A DNA stretch of 64,000 nt from Colletes latitarsis (lineage: Eukaryota > Arthropoda > Insecta > Hymenoptera > Colletidae), in contig NW_027488386.1 in the NCBI RefSeq assembly GCF_051014445.1, positions 558,001 through 622,000 of the forward strand, in the 5' to 3' direction. Below are positions 47,080-60,080 of the stretch, piece after piece (the first letter of the stretch is position 1; the number at the start of each line of letters is the position of its first letter). A program made the position numbers and the translations under genes. The notes under the pieces are model-generated. The model ran no database searches and was not told the origin of the DNA. It saw only the letters and a program-made list of their open reading frames with translations.

Positions 47080-49881
47080 GAGTGAAAATCCCAGACCTAA
47101 CCTAGACCTAACATGAATTATTCTCTAAAATATTCATCAAAACCAGGTTTAATTGACTGTTTCAGTGTGGTACCACATTACTACGTGATCCAATCCAGAA
47201 ATAGCCCAGGATCCAGCCATGAAGTATGAGAAATATGCGAAAGTATGAGCCTGATGAGGGCAAATCCTAGAACTATCCTAGACCTAACATGCGTTATCCT
47301 CTAAAATATTTATCAAGACCAGGTTTAATTGAATGTTTCAGTGTGGTACCTCATTACTACGTGATCCAAACCAGCAAAAACCCAGGATCCGTTCAACAAG
47401 TATGTGAAAAACCCGAAAGTATGAGCCTGATGTGGGCAAATCCCAGACCTATCCTGACCTAACTTGCGTTGTCCTCTAAGATATTGATGGAAACCAGGTT
47501 TAATTGACTGTTTCAGTGTTGTACTTCATTACTACGTGATGCAATCCAGCAAAAGCACAGGATCTAGCCATCAAGTATGAGAAATATGCGAAAGAATGAG
47601 CCAGATGAGAGCAAATCCCAGACCTAACCTAGACCTAACATGAATTATTCTCTAATATATTGATCGAAACCAGGATTAATTGACTGTTTCAGTGTGGTCC
47701 CACATTACTACGTGATCCAAACCAGAAAAAACACAGGATCCGTTCAACAAGTATGTGAAGAATGCGAAAGTATGAGTCTGATGAGTGAAAATCCCAGGCC
47801 TAACCTTGACCTAACATGCGTTATCCTCTAAAATATTGATCGAAGCCTGGTTTAATCGACTGTTTCAGTGTGGTACCTCATTACTATGTGATCCAAACCA
47901 GAAAATAACCCAGGATCTGTTCAACGAGTATGTGAAGTGTGCGAAAGTATGAGTCTGATGAGGTCAAATCCCAGACCTATCCCAGACCTAACTTGCGTTA
48001 TCCTCTAAAATATTGACCGAAACCAGGTTTAATTGACTGTTTCAGTGTGGTACCACATTACTACGTGATCCAATCCAGAAATAGCCCAGGATCCAGCCAT
48101 GAAGTATGAGAAATATGCGAAAGTATGAGCCTGATGAGGGCAAATCCCAGACCTAACCCAGACCTAACATGCGTTATCCTCTAAAATATTTATCAAGATC
48201 AGGTTTAATTGAATGTTTCAGTGTGGTACCTCATTACTACGTGATCCAAACCAGCAAAAACCCAGGATCCGTTCAACAAGTATGTGAAAAACCCGAAAGT
48301 ATGAGCCTGATGTGGGCAAATCCCAGACCTATCCTGACCTAACTTGCGTTGTCCTCTAAGATATTGATGGAAACCAGGTTTAATTGACTGTTTCAGTGTT
48401 GTACTTCATTACTACGTGATGCAATCCAGCAAAAGCACAGGATCTAGCCATCAAGTATGAGAAATATGCGAAAGAATGAGCCAGATGAGAGCAAATCCCA
48501 GACCTAACCTAGACCTAACATGAATTATTCTCTAATATATTGATCGAAACCAGGATTAATTGACTGTTTCAGTGTGGTCCCACATTACTACGTGATCCAA
48601 ACCAGAAAAAACACAGGATCCGTTCAACAAGTATGTGAAGAATGCGAAAGTATGAGTCTGATGAGTGAAAATCCCAGGCCTAACCTTGACCTAACATGCG
48701 TTATCCTCTAAAATATTGATCGAAGCCTGGTTTAATCGACTGTTTCAGTGTGGTACCTCATTACTATGTGATCCAAACCAGAAAATAACCCAGGATCAGT
48801 TCAACAAGTATGTGAAAAACGCGAAAGTATGAGCCTGATGAGGGCGAATCCCAGACCTATGCCAGACCTAACTTGCGTTGTCCTCTAAGATATTGACGGA
48901 AACCAGGTTTCATTGACTGTTTCAGTGTTGTACTCCATTACTACGTGATGCAATCCGGAAAGGCCCAGGATCTAACCATCAAGTATGAGAAATATGCGAA
49001 AGAATGAGCCTGACGAGAGCAAATCCCTGACCTAACCTAGACCTAACATGAATTATTCTCTAAAATATTGATCAAAACCAGGTTTAATTGACTGTTTCAG
49101 TGTGGTACCACATTACTATGTGATCCAATCCAGAAATAGCCCAGGACCCAGCCATGAAGTATGAGAAATATGCGAAAGTAGGGGCCTGATGAGTGAAAAT
49201 CCCCGGCCTAACCTAGACCTAATATGCGTTACCCTCAAAAATATTGATCCAAACGAGGTTTAATGGACTGTTTCAGTGTGGTACCACTTTACTACGTGAT
49301 CCAAAGCAGAAAAAACCCTCGATCAGGTCAACATGTATGTTAAAACTGCGAAAGTCTGACCCTGATGAGAGCAAATCCCAGGCCTAACCTAGACCTAACA
49401 TGCGTTGTCCTCTAAAATATTGATGGAAACCAGGTTTAATTGACTGCTTCAGTGTTGTACTTCATTACTACGTGATGCAATCCAGAGATAGCCCAGGATC
49501 TAGCCATCAAGTATGAGAAATATGCGAAAGAATGAGCCTGATGAGAGGAAATCCCAGACCTGACCTAGACCTAACATGAATTACTCAATAAAATATTGAT
49601 CGAAACCAGGTTTAATTGACTGTTTCAGTGTTGTACTTCATTACTACGTGATGCAATCCAGAAAAAGCCCAGGATCTAGCCGTCAAGTATGAGAAATATG
49701 CGAAAGAATGAGCCTGATGAGAGCAAATCCCAGACCTAACCCAGACCTAACATGCGTTATCCTCTAAAATATTTATCAAGATCAGGTTTAATTGATTGTT
49801 TCAGCGTGGTACCACATTACTACGTGATTCACACCAGAAAAAACACAAGATCCGTTCAACAAGTATGTGAAGAATGCGAAA
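47080..49881 (+). repeat. 176-bp satellite array, segment 5
   Basis: About 16 monomers between copies 4 and 5, part of the 3.2-kb higher-order repeat and including the 880-bp duplication. Nothing other than satellite is visible. Confidence 0.95.
47280..48796 (+). repeat. 5-monomer duplication, offset 880 bp
   Basis: GTGAAAAACCCGAAAG occurs at about 47404 and 48284, exactly 880 bp (5 x 176) apart, together with the private variants AACCTTGACC, GAAGCCTGG and TACCTCATTACTATG. The second copy is cut at about 48796, where the sequence jumps to the start of the next 3.2-kb unit. Confidence 0.75.
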
Positions 49882-49894
49882 GTATGAGTCTGAT

Positions 49895-50274
49895 ACGGGG
49901 TCGCGGGCGGTTGCGAGTTGGGGCCCGCAGCCGCCACTAAACGCGGCCCCGGGACGGATAGCGGCGGGATGGAGTGGCCCCGTCCCGCCGCTATGAGGCA
50001 GTGTGTCTACTGGGGGGACCGATTGTCCCCCCGGGGGATGGGCGCGAAAGCGCGGGCACGGCGAGGATACCGGAAGAATGCTTCGAGCGATTCCCGGTAT
50101 CCTCCCAAAGCGTGCCGAAGGGTCACCGCGGGGTTTTTAGTGGGTAGGTCCCGCGCCTGTCGTTGTACGGGCGCGGGGAATCCCACACACGCCTCCCACC
50201 TCTCCCCAAGGAGGTGGGAGGGAGTCTTTCGAAGATTTTCCCCACGACAAAAAAAAAAAAAAAAAAAAAAAAAA
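49895..50274 (+). mobile_element. 5'-truncated retrotransposon, copy 5
   Basis: 380 bp, identical by eye to copy 4 except for poly(A) length (26 nt, 50249-50274). It shares flanks with copy 4 over kilobases, so it arose by duplication of the satellite unit, not by a new insertion. Confidence 0.95.
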
Positions 50275-50287
50275 GTATGAGTCTGAT

Positions 50288-53090
50288 GAGTGAAAATCCC
50301 AGACCTAACCTAGACCTAACATGAATTATTCTCTAAAATATTCATCAAAACCAGGTTTAATTGACTGTTTCAGTGTGGTACCACATTACTACGTGATCCA
50401 ATCCAGAAATAGCCCAGGATCCAGCCATGAAGTATGAGAAATATGCGAAAGTATGAGCCTGATGAGGGCAAATCCTAGAACTATCCTAGACCTAACATGC
50501 GTTATCCTCTAAAATATTTATCAAGACCAGGTTTAATTGAATGTTTCAGTGTGGTACCTCATTACTACGTGATCCAAACCAGCAAAAACCCAGGATCCGT
50601 TCAACAAGTATGTGAAAAACCCGAAAGTATGAGCCTGATGTGGGCAAATCCCAGACCTATCCTGACCTAACTTGCGTTGTCCTCTAAGATATTGATGGAA
50701 ACCAGGTTTAATTGACTGTTTCAGTGTTGTACTTCATTACTACGTGATGCAATCCAGCAAAAGCACAGGATCTAGCCATCAAGTATGAGAAATATGCGAA
50801 AGAATGAGCCAGATGAGAGCAAATCCCAGACCTAACCTAGACCTAACATGAATTATTCTCTAATATATTGATCGAAACCAGGATTAATTGACTGTTTCAG
50901 TGTGGTCCCACATTACTACGTGATCCAAACCAGAAAAAACACAGGATCCGTTCAACAAGTATGTGAAGAATGCGAAAGTATGAGTCTGATGAGTGAAAAT
51001 CCCAGGCCTAACCTTGACCTAACATGCGTTATCCTCTAAAATATTGATCGAAGCCTGGTTTAATCGACTGTTTCAGTGTGGTACCTCATTACTATGTGAT
51101 CCAAACCAGAAAATAACCCAGGATCTGTTCAACGAGTATGTGAAGTGTGCGAAAGTATGAGTCTGATGAGGTCAAATCCCAGACCTATCCCAGACCTAAC
51201 TTGCGTTATCCTCTAAAATATTGACCGAAACCAGGTTTAATTGACTGTTTCAGTGTGGTACCACATTACTACGTGATCCAATCCAGAAATAGCCCAGGAT
51301 CCAGCCATGAAGTATGAGAAATATGCGAAAGTATGAGCCTGATGAGGGCAAATCCCAGACCTAACCCAGACCTAACATGCGTTATCCTCTAAAATATTTA
51401 TCAAGATCAGGTTTAATAGATTGTCTCAGTGTGGTACCACATTACTACGTGATCCACACCAGAAAAAACACAGGATCCGTTCAACAAGTATGTGAAGAAT
51501 GCGAAAGTATGAGTCTGGTGAGTGAAAATCCCAGGCCTAACCTTGACCTAACATGCGTTATCCTCTAAAATATTGATCGAAACCAGGTTTAATTGACTGC
51601 TTCAGTGTTGTACTTCATTACTACGTGATGCAATCCAGAAAAAGCCCAGGATCTAGCCATGAAGTATGAGAAATATGCGAAAGAATGAGCCTGATGAGAG
51701 CAAATCCCAGACCTAACCTAGACCTAACATGAACTATTCTCTGAAATATTGATCGAAACCAGGTTTAATTGACTGTTTCAGTGTTGTACTTCATTACTAC
51801 GTGATGCAACCTAGAAAAAGCCCAGGATCTAGCCATCAAGTATGAGAAATATGCGAAAGAATGAGCCTGATGAGAGCAAATCCCAGACCTAACCTAGACC
51901 TAACATGAATTATTCTCTAAAATATTGATCGAAACCAGGTTTAATTGACTGTTTCAGTGTTGTACTTCATTACTACGTGATGCAATCCAGAAAAACCCCA
52001 GGATCTAGCCATCAAATATGAGAAATATGCGAAAGAATGAGCCTGACGAGAGCAAATCCCAGACCTAACCTAGACCTAACATGAATTATTCTCTAAAATA
52101 TTGATCAAAACCAGGTTTAATTGACTGTTTCAGTGTGGTACCACATTACTACGTGATCCAACCCAGAAATAGCCGAGGATCTAACCATCAAGTATGAGAA
52201 ATATGCGAAAGAATGAGCCTGATGAGAGCAAATCCCTGACCTAACCTAGACCTAACATGAATTATTCTCTAAAATATTGATCAAAACCAGGTTTAATTGA
52301 CTGTTTCAGTGTGGTACCACATTACTATGTGATCCAATCCAGAAATAGCCCAGGACCCAGCCATGAAGTATGAGAAATATGCGAAAGTAGGGGCCTGATG
52401 AGTGAAAATCCCCGGCCTAACCTAGACCTAATATGCGTTACCCTCAAAAATATTGATCCAAACGAGGTTTAATGGATTGTTTCAGTGTGGTACCACTTTA
52501 CTACGTGATCCAAAGCAGAAAAAACCCTCGATCAGGTCAACATGTATGTTAAAACTGCGAAAGTATGACCCTGATGAGAGCAAATCCCAGGCCTAACCTA
52601 GACCTAACATGCGTTGTCCTCTAAAATATTGATGGAAACCAGGTTTAATTGACTGCTTCAGTGTTGTACTTCATTACTACGTGATGCAATCCAGAGATAG
52701 CCCAGGATCTAGCCATCAAGTATGAGAAATATGCGAAAGAATGAGCCTGATGAGAGGAAATCCCAGACCTGACCTAGACCTAACATGAATTACTCAATAA
52801 AATATTGATCGAAACCAGGTTTAATTGACTGTTTCAGTGTTGTACTTCATTACTACGTGATGCAATCCAGAAAAAGCCCAGGATCTAGCCGTCAAGTATG
52901 AGAAATATGCGAAAGAATGAGCCTGATGAGAGCAAATCCCAGACCTAACCCAGACCTAACATGCGTTATCCTCTAAAATATTTATCAAGATCAGGTTTAA
53001 TTGATTGTTTCAGCGTGGTACCACATTACTACGTGATTCACACCAGAAAAAACACAAGATCCGTTCAACAAGTATGTGAAGAATGCGAAA
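50288..53090 (+). repeat. 176-bp satellite array, segment 6
   Basis: About 16 monomers between copies 5 and 6, the body of one 3.2-kb unit. Repeated in the next unit at an offset of 3209-3210 bp. Confidence 0.95.
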
Positions 53091-53103
53091 GTATGAGTCT
53101 GAT

Positions 53104-53484
53104 ACGGGGTCGCGGGCGGTTGCGAGTTGGGGCCCGCAGCCGCCACTAAACGCGGCCCCGGGACGGATAGCGGCGGGATGGAGTGGCCCCGTCCCGCCGC
53201 TATGAGGCAGTGTGTCTACTGGGGGGACCGATTGTCCCCCCGGGGGATGGGCGCGAAAGCGCGGGCACGGCGAGGATACCGGAAGAATGCTTCGAGCGAT
53301 TCCCGGTATCCTCCCAAAGCGTGCCGAAGGGTCACCGCGGGGTTTTTAGTGGGTAGGTCCCGCGCCTGTCGTTGTACGGGCGCGGGGAATCCCACACACG
53401 CCTCCCACCTCTCCCCAAGGAGGTGGGAGGGAGTCTTTCGAAGATTTTCCCCACGACAAAAAAAAAAAAAAAAAAAAAAAAAAA
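53104..53484 (+). mobile_element. 5'-truncated retrotransposon, copy 6
   Basis: 381 bp with a 27-nt poly(A) (53458-53484). Same 5' end, same variants and same flanks as copies 4 and 5; a third product of satellite-unit duplication. Confidence 0.95.
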
Positions 53485-53497
53485 GTATGAGTCTGAT

Positions 53498-56400
53498 GAG
53501 TGAAAATCCCAGACCTAACCTAGACCTAACATGAATTACTCTCTAAAATATTCATCAAAACCAGGTTTAATTGACTGTTTCAGTGTGGTACCACATTACT
53601 ACGTGATCCAATCCAGAAATAGCCCAGGATCCAGCCATGAAGTATGAGAAATATGCGAAAGTATGAGCCTGATGAGGGCAAATCCTAGAACTATCCTAGA
53701 CCTAACATGCGTTATCCTCTAAAATATTTATCAAGACCAGGTTTAATTGAATGTTTCAGTGTGGTACCTCATTACTACGTGATCCAAACCAGCAAAAACC
53801 CAGGATCCGTTCAACAAGTATGTGAAAAACGCGAAAGTATGAGCCTGATGTGGGCAAATCCCAGACCTATCCTGACCTAACTTGCGTTGTCCTCTAAGAT
53901 ATTGATGGAAACCAGGTTTAATTGACTGTTTCAGTGTTGTACTTCATTACTACGTGATGCAATCCAGCAAAAGCACAGGATCTAGCCATCAAGTATGAGA
54001 AATATGCGAAAGAATGAGCCAGATGAGAGCAAATCCCAGACCTAACCTAGACCTAACATGAATTATTCTCTAATATATTGATCGAAACCAGGATTAATTG
54101 ACTGTTTCAGTGTGGTCCCACATTACTACGTGATCCAAACCAGAAAAAACACAGGATCCGTTCAACAAGTATGTGAAGAATGCGAAAGTATGAGTCTGAT
54201 GAGTGAAAATCCCAGGCCTAACCTTGACCTAACATGCGTTATCCTCTAAAATATTGATCGAAGCCTGGTTTAATCGACTGTTCCAGTGTGGTACCTCATT
54301 ACTATGTGATCCAAACCAGAAAATAACCCAGGATCTGTTCAACGAGTATGTGAAGTGTGCGAAAGTATGAGTCTGATGAGGTCAAATCCCAGACCTATCC
54401 CAGACCTAACTTGCGTTATCCTCTAAAATATTGACCGAAACCAGGTTTAATTGACTGTTTCAGTGTGGTACCACATTACTACGTGATCCAATCCAGAAAT
54501 AGCCCAGGATCCAGCCATGAAGTATGAGAAATATGCGAAAGTATGAGCCTGATGAGGGCAAATCCCAGACCTAACCCAGACCTAACATGCGTTATCCTCT
54601 AAAATATTTATCAAGATCAGGTTTAATAGATTGTCTCAGTGTGGTACCACATTACTACGTGATCCACACCAGAAAAAACACAGGATCCGTTCAACAAGTA
54701 TGTGAAGAATGCGAAAGTATGAGTCTGGTGAGTGAAAATCCCAGGCCTAACCTTGACCTAACATGCGTTATCCTCTAAAATATTGATCGAAACCAGGTTT
54801 AATTGACTGCTTCAGTGTTGTACTTCATTACTACGTGATGCAATCCAGAAAAAGCCCAGGATCTAGCCATCAAGTATGAGAAATATGCGAAAGAATGAGC
54901 CTGATGAGAGCAAATCCCAGACCTAACCTAGACCTAACATGAACTATTCTCTGAAATATTGATCGAAACCAGGTTTAATTGACTGTTTCAGTGTTGTACT
55001 TCATTACTACGTGATGCAACCTAGAAAAAGCCCAGGATCTAGCCATCAAGTATGAGAAATATGCGAAAGAATGAGCCTGATGAGAGCAAATCCCAGACCT
55101 AACCTAGACCTAACATGAATTATTCTCTAAAATATTGATCGAAACCAGGTTTAATTGACTGTTTCAGTGTTGTACTTCATTACTACGTGATGCAATCCAG
55201 AAAAACCCCAGGATCTAGCCATCAAATATGAGAAATATGCGAAAGAATGAGCCTGACGAGAGCAAATCCCAGACCTAACCTAGACCTAACATGAATTATT
55301 CTCTAAAATATTGATCAAAACCAGGTTTAATTGACTGTTTCAGTGTGGTACCACATTACTACGTGATCCAACCCAGAAATAGCCGAGGATCTAACCATCA
55401 AGTATGAGAAATATGCGAAAGAATGAGCCTGATGAGAGCAAATCCCTGACCTAACCTAGACCTAACATGAATTATTCTCTAAAATATTGATCAAAACCAG
55501 GTTTAATTGACTGTTTCAGTGTGGTACCACATTACTATGTGATCCAATCCAGAAATAGCCCAGGACCCAGCCATGAAGTATGAGAAATATGCGAAAGTAG
55601 GGGCCTGATGAGTGAAAATCCCCGGCCTAACCTAGACCTAATATGCGTTACCCTCAAAAATATTGATCCAAACGAGGTTTAATGGACTGTTTCAGTGTGG
55701 TACCACTTTACTACGTGATCCAAAGCAGAAAAAACCCTCGATCAGGTCAACATGTATGTTAAAACTGCGAAAGTATGACCCTGATGAGAGCAAATCCCAG
55801 GCCTAACCTAGACCTAACATGCGTTGTCCTCTAAAATATTGATGGAAACCAGGTTTAATTGACTGCTTCAGTGTTGTACTTCATTACTACGTGATGCAAT
55901 CCAGAGAAAGCCCAGGATCTAGCCATCAAGTATGAGAAATATGCGAAAGAATGAGCCTGATGAGAGCAAATCCCAGAACTGACCTAGACCTAACATGAAT
56001 TACTCAATAAAATATTGATCGAAACCAGGTTCAATTGACTGTTTCAGTGTTGTACTTCATTACTACGTGATGCAATCCAGAAAAAGCCCAGGATCTAGCC
56101 GTCAAGTATGAGAAATATGCGAAAGAATGAGCCTGATGAGAGCAAATCCCAGACCTAACCCAGACCTAACATGCGTTATCCTCTAAAATATTTATCAAGA
56201 TCAGGTTTAATTGATTGTTTCAGCGTGGTACCACATTACTACGTGATTCACACCAGAAAAAACACAAGATCCGTTCAACAAGTATGTGAAGAATGCGAAA
56301 GTATGAGTCTGATGAGTGAAAATCCCAGGCCTAACCTAGACCTAACATGCGTTATCCTCAATAATATTGATCGAAACCAGGTTTAATTGAGTGTTTCAGT

Positions 56401-58234
56401 GTTGTACTTCATTACTACGTGATGCAATCCAGAAAAAGCCCAGGAACTAGCCATCTAGTATGAGAAATATGCGAAAGAATGAGCCTGATGAGAGCAAATC
56501 TCATACCTAACCTAGTCCTAACATGAATTATTCTCTAAAATATTCATCAAAACCAGGTTTAATTGACTGTTTCAGTGTGGTACCACATTACTACGTGATC
56601 CAATCCAGAAATAGCCCAGGATCCAGCCATGAAGTATGAGAAATATGCGAAAGTATGAGCCTGATGAGGGCAAATCCTAGAACTATCCTAGACCTAACAT
56701 GCGTTATCCTCTAAAATATTTATCAAGACCAGGTTTAATTGAATGTTTCAGTGTGGTACCTCATTACTACGTGATCCAAACCAGCAAAAACCCAGGATCC
56801 GTTCAACAAGTATGTGAAAAACGCGAAAGTATGAGCCTGATGTGGGCAAATCCCAGACCTATCCTGACCTAACTTGCGTTGTCCTCTAAGATATTGATGG
56901 AAACCAGGTTTAATTGACTGTTTCAGTGTGGTACCACTTTACTACGTGATCCAAAGCAGAAAAAACCCAGGATCAGTTCAAAGAGTGTGTGAAGTGTGCG
57001 AAATTATGAGTCTGATGAGAGCAAATCCCAGACCTAACCCAGACCTAACATGCGTTATCCTCAATAATATTGATCGAAACCAGGTTTAATTGAGTGTTTC
57101 AGTGTTGTACTTCATTACTACGTGATGCAATCCAGAAAAAGCCCAGGAACTAGCCATCTAGTATGTGAAGAATGCGAAAGTATGAGTCTGATGAGTGAAA
57201 ATCCCAGGCCTAACCTAGACCTAACATGCGTTATCCTCAATAATATTGATCGAAACCAGGTTTAATTGAGTGTTTCAGTGTTGTACTTCATTACTACGTG
57301 ATGCAATCCAGCAAAAGCACAGGATCTAGCCATCAAGTATGAGAAATATGCGAAAGAATGAGCCAGATGAGAGCAAATCCCAGACCTAACCTAGACCTAA
57401 CATGAATTATTCTCTAATATATTGATCGAAACCAGGATTAATTGACTGTTTCAGTGTGGTCCCACATTACTACGTGATCCAAACCAGAAAAAACACAGGA
57501 TCCGTTCAACAAGTATGTGAAGAATGCGAAAGTATGAGTCTGATGAGTGAAAATCCCAGGCCTAACCTTGACCTAACATGCGTTATCCTCTAAAATATTG
57601 ATCGAAGCCTGGTTTAATCGACTGTTTCAGTGTGGTACCACATTACTATGTGATCCAAACCAGAAAATAACCCAGGATCTGTTCAACGAGTATGTGAAGT
57701 GTGCGAAAGTATGAGTCTGATGAGGTCAAATCCCAGACATATCCCAGACCTAACTTGCGTTATCCTCTAAAATATTGACCGAAACCAGGTTTAATCGACT
57801 GTTTCAGTGTGGTACCACATTACTACGCGATCCAAACCAGAAAAAACCCAGGATCAGTTCAACAAGTATGTGAAAAACGCGAAAGTATGAGCCTGGTGAG
57901 GGCGAACCCAGACCTATCCCAGACCTAACTTGCGTTATCCTCTAAAATATTGATCGAAACCAGGTTTAATGGACTGTTTCAGTGTGGTACCACTTTACTA
58001 CGTGATCCAAAGCAGAAAAAACCCAGGATCAGTTCAAAGAGTGTGTGAAGTGTGCGAAATTATGAGTCTGATGAGGGCAAATCTCAGACCTATCCCGGAC
58101 CTAACTTGCGTTATCCTCTAAAATATTGATCGAAACCAGGTTTAATGGACTGTTTCAGTGGGGTACCACTTTACTACGTGATCCAAAGCAGAAAAAACCC
58201 TCGATCAGGTCAACATGCATGTTAAAAATGCGAA
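53498..58234 (+). repeat. 176-bp satellite array, segment 7
   Basis: About 27 monomers. The first 2.8 kb is the body of the 3.2-kb unit; the next unit, marked at 56171, lacks the element. From about 56930 on, the order of monomers becomes mixed, with short local repeats (the CCCAGGAACTAGCCATCTAG variant occurs at about 56441 and 57140). Confidence 0.95.
56301..56313. other. Empty target site paralogous to copies 4-6
   Basis: GTATGAGTCTGAT is followed directly by GAGTGAAAATCCC, while the monomer to its left is the same as that left of copies 4-6 (TGATTCACACCAGAAAAAAC and so on). It shows the pre-insertion state. A second such site is at 62948-62960. Confidence 0.85.
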
Positions 58235-58248
58235 AGTATGACCCTGAT
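58235..58248. repeat. Target-site duplication of copy 7 (left; right at 58682-58695)
   Basis: AGTATGACCCTGAT flanks the element. The satellite class here has ACCC where most sites have AGTC, and both flanks carry it, so the endonuclease tolerates these changes. Confidence 0.85.
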
Positions 58249-58681
58249 CACCCTCGGCGGTCTGGTGCGGCCATGAACGCCCGGCCGCCGAGGGGTGGAA
58301 ACGGGGTCGCGGGCGGTTGCGAGTTGGGGCTCGCAGCCGCCACTAAACGCGGCCCCGGGACGGATAGCGGCGGGATGGAGTGGCCCCGTCCCGCCGCTAT
58401 GAGGCAGTGTGTCTACTGGGGGGACCGATTGTCCCCCCGGGGGATGGGCGCGATAGCGCGGGCACGGGGAGGATACCGGAAGAATGCTTCGAGCGATTCC
58501 CGGTATCCTCCCAAAGCGTGCCGAAGGGTCACCGTGGGGTTTTTAGTGGGTAGGTCCCGCGCCTGTCGTTGTACGGGCGCGGGGAATCCCACACACCCCT
58601 CCCACCTCTCCCCAAGGAGGTGGGAGGGAGTCTTTCGAAGATTTTCCCCACGACAAAAAAAAAAAAAAAAAAAAAAAAAAC
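58249..58681 (+). mobile_element. 5'-truncated retrotransposon, copy 7
   Basis: 433 bp from CACCCTCGGCGG in the 3' UTR to a 26-nt poly(A) (58655-58680) and one C. It holds 53 bp more of the 3' UTR than copies 4-6. Diagnostic variants are GGGGCTCGC and GCGATAGCGCG. Confidence 0.95.
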
Positions 58682-58695
58682 AGTATGACCCTGAT

Positions 58696-59209
58696 GAGGG
58701 CAAATCCCAGGCCCAACCTAGACCTAACATGCGTTATCTTCTAAAATATTGAGCGAAACCAGGTTTCATGGACTGTTTCAGTGTGGTACCACACTACTTC
58801 GTGATCCAAACCAGAAAAAACCCAGGATCTGTTCAACAAGAATGTGAAAAACGCGAAACTGTGAGCCTGATGAGGGCAAATCTTAGACCTATCCCAGACC
58901 TAAGATGCGTTATCCTCTAAAATATTTATCCAGACCAGGTTTCATTGAATGTTTCAGTGTGGTACCACTTTACTACGTAATCCAATCCAGAAATAGCCCA
59001 GGATCCAGCCATGAAGTATGAGAAATATGCGAGAGTATGAGCCTGATGAGGGCAAATCCTAGACCTAACCCAGACCTAACATGCGTTGTCCTCTAAAATA
59101 TTTATCAAGACCAGGTTTAATTCGATGTTTCAGTGTGGTACCACATTACTACGTGATCCAAACCAGAAAAAATCCAGGATCCGTTCAACAAGTATGTGAA
59201 AAATGCGAA
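58696..59209 (+). repeat. 176-bp satellite array, segment 8
   Basis: About three monomers between copies 7 and 8. The first part, to about 58968, is repeated after copy 8 (59618 onward) at an offset of 922 bp, including GGCCCAACC, TTGAGCGAAACC and CACTACTTCGTG variants. Confidence 0.95.
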
Positions 59210-59223
59210 AGTATGACACTGAT

Positions 59224-59603
59224 CGGGGTCGCGGGCGGTTGCGAGTTGGGGCTCGCAGCCGCCACTAAACGCGGCCCCGGGACGGATAGCGGCGGGATGG
59301 AGTGGCCCCGTCCCGCCGCTATGAGGCAGTGTGTCTACTGGGGGGACCGATTGTCCCCCCGGGGGATGGGCGCGATAGCGCGGGCACGGGGAGGATACCG
59401 GAAGAATGCTTCGAGCGATTCCCGGTATCCTCCCAAAGCGTGCCGAAGGGTCACCGTGGGGTTTTTAGTGGGTAGGTCCCGCGCCTGTCGTTGTACGGGC
59501 GCGGGGAATCCCACACACCCCTCCCACCTCTCCCCAAGGAGGTGGGAGGGAGTCTTTCGAAGATTTTCCCCACGACAAAAAAAAAAAAAAAAAAAAAAAA
59601 AAC
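59224..59603 (+). mobile_element. 5'-truncated retrotransposon, copy 8
   Basis: 380 bp: 3' UTR from CGGGGTCGCGGG, 26-nt poly(A) (59577-59602) and one C. The body carries the copy 7 variants and the right flank equals that of copy 7, but the 5' end falls within one base of that of copies 4-6. Flanks are AGTATGACACTGAT (59210-59223) on the left and AGTATGACCCTGAT (59604-59617) on the right, one mismatch, so this may not be an original target duplication. Confidence 0.9.
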
Positions 59604-60080
59604 AGTATGACCCTGATGAGGGCAAATCCCAGGCCCAACCTAGACCTAACATGCGTTATCTTCTAAAATATTGAGCGAAACCAGGTTTCATGGACTGTTT
59701 CAGTGTGGTACCACACTACTTCGTGATCCAAACCAGAAAAAACCCAGGATCTGTTCAACAAGAATGTGAAAAACGCGAAACTGTGACCCTGATGAGGGCA
59801 AATCTTAGACCTATCCCAGACCTAAGATGCGTTATCCTCTAAAATATTTATCCAGACCAGGTTTCATTGAATGTTTCAGTGTGGTACCACAATACTACGT
59901 GATGCAATCCAGAAAAAGCCCAGGATCTTGCCATCAAGTATGAGAAATATGCGAAAGAATGAGCCTGATGAGAGCAAATCCCAGACCTAACCTAGACCTA
60001 ACATGAATTATTCTCTAAAATATTGATCAAAACCAGGTTTAATCGACTGTTTCAGTGTGGTACCACATTACTATGTGATC

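Larger units (their letters stand above)
45582..58000 (+). repeat. 3.2-kb higher-order repeat carrying a retrotransposon insertion
   Basis: Markers recur at 46543, 49752, 52961 and 56171, offsets of 3209, 3209 and 3210 bp. The first three units contain the same truncated element. The last step, 3210 bp, minus element (381) and one 13-bp target duplication leaves exactly 2816 bp, or 16 monomers. The unit is therefore a 16-mer into which the element inserted before the unit was multiplied. The unit at 56171 has the empty site. Copies are near-identical; differences include CATGAATTACTCTC at about 53530 and AAACGCG for AAACCCG at 53828. The first pair is complicated by an inner 880-bp duplication. 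Confidence 0.85.
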
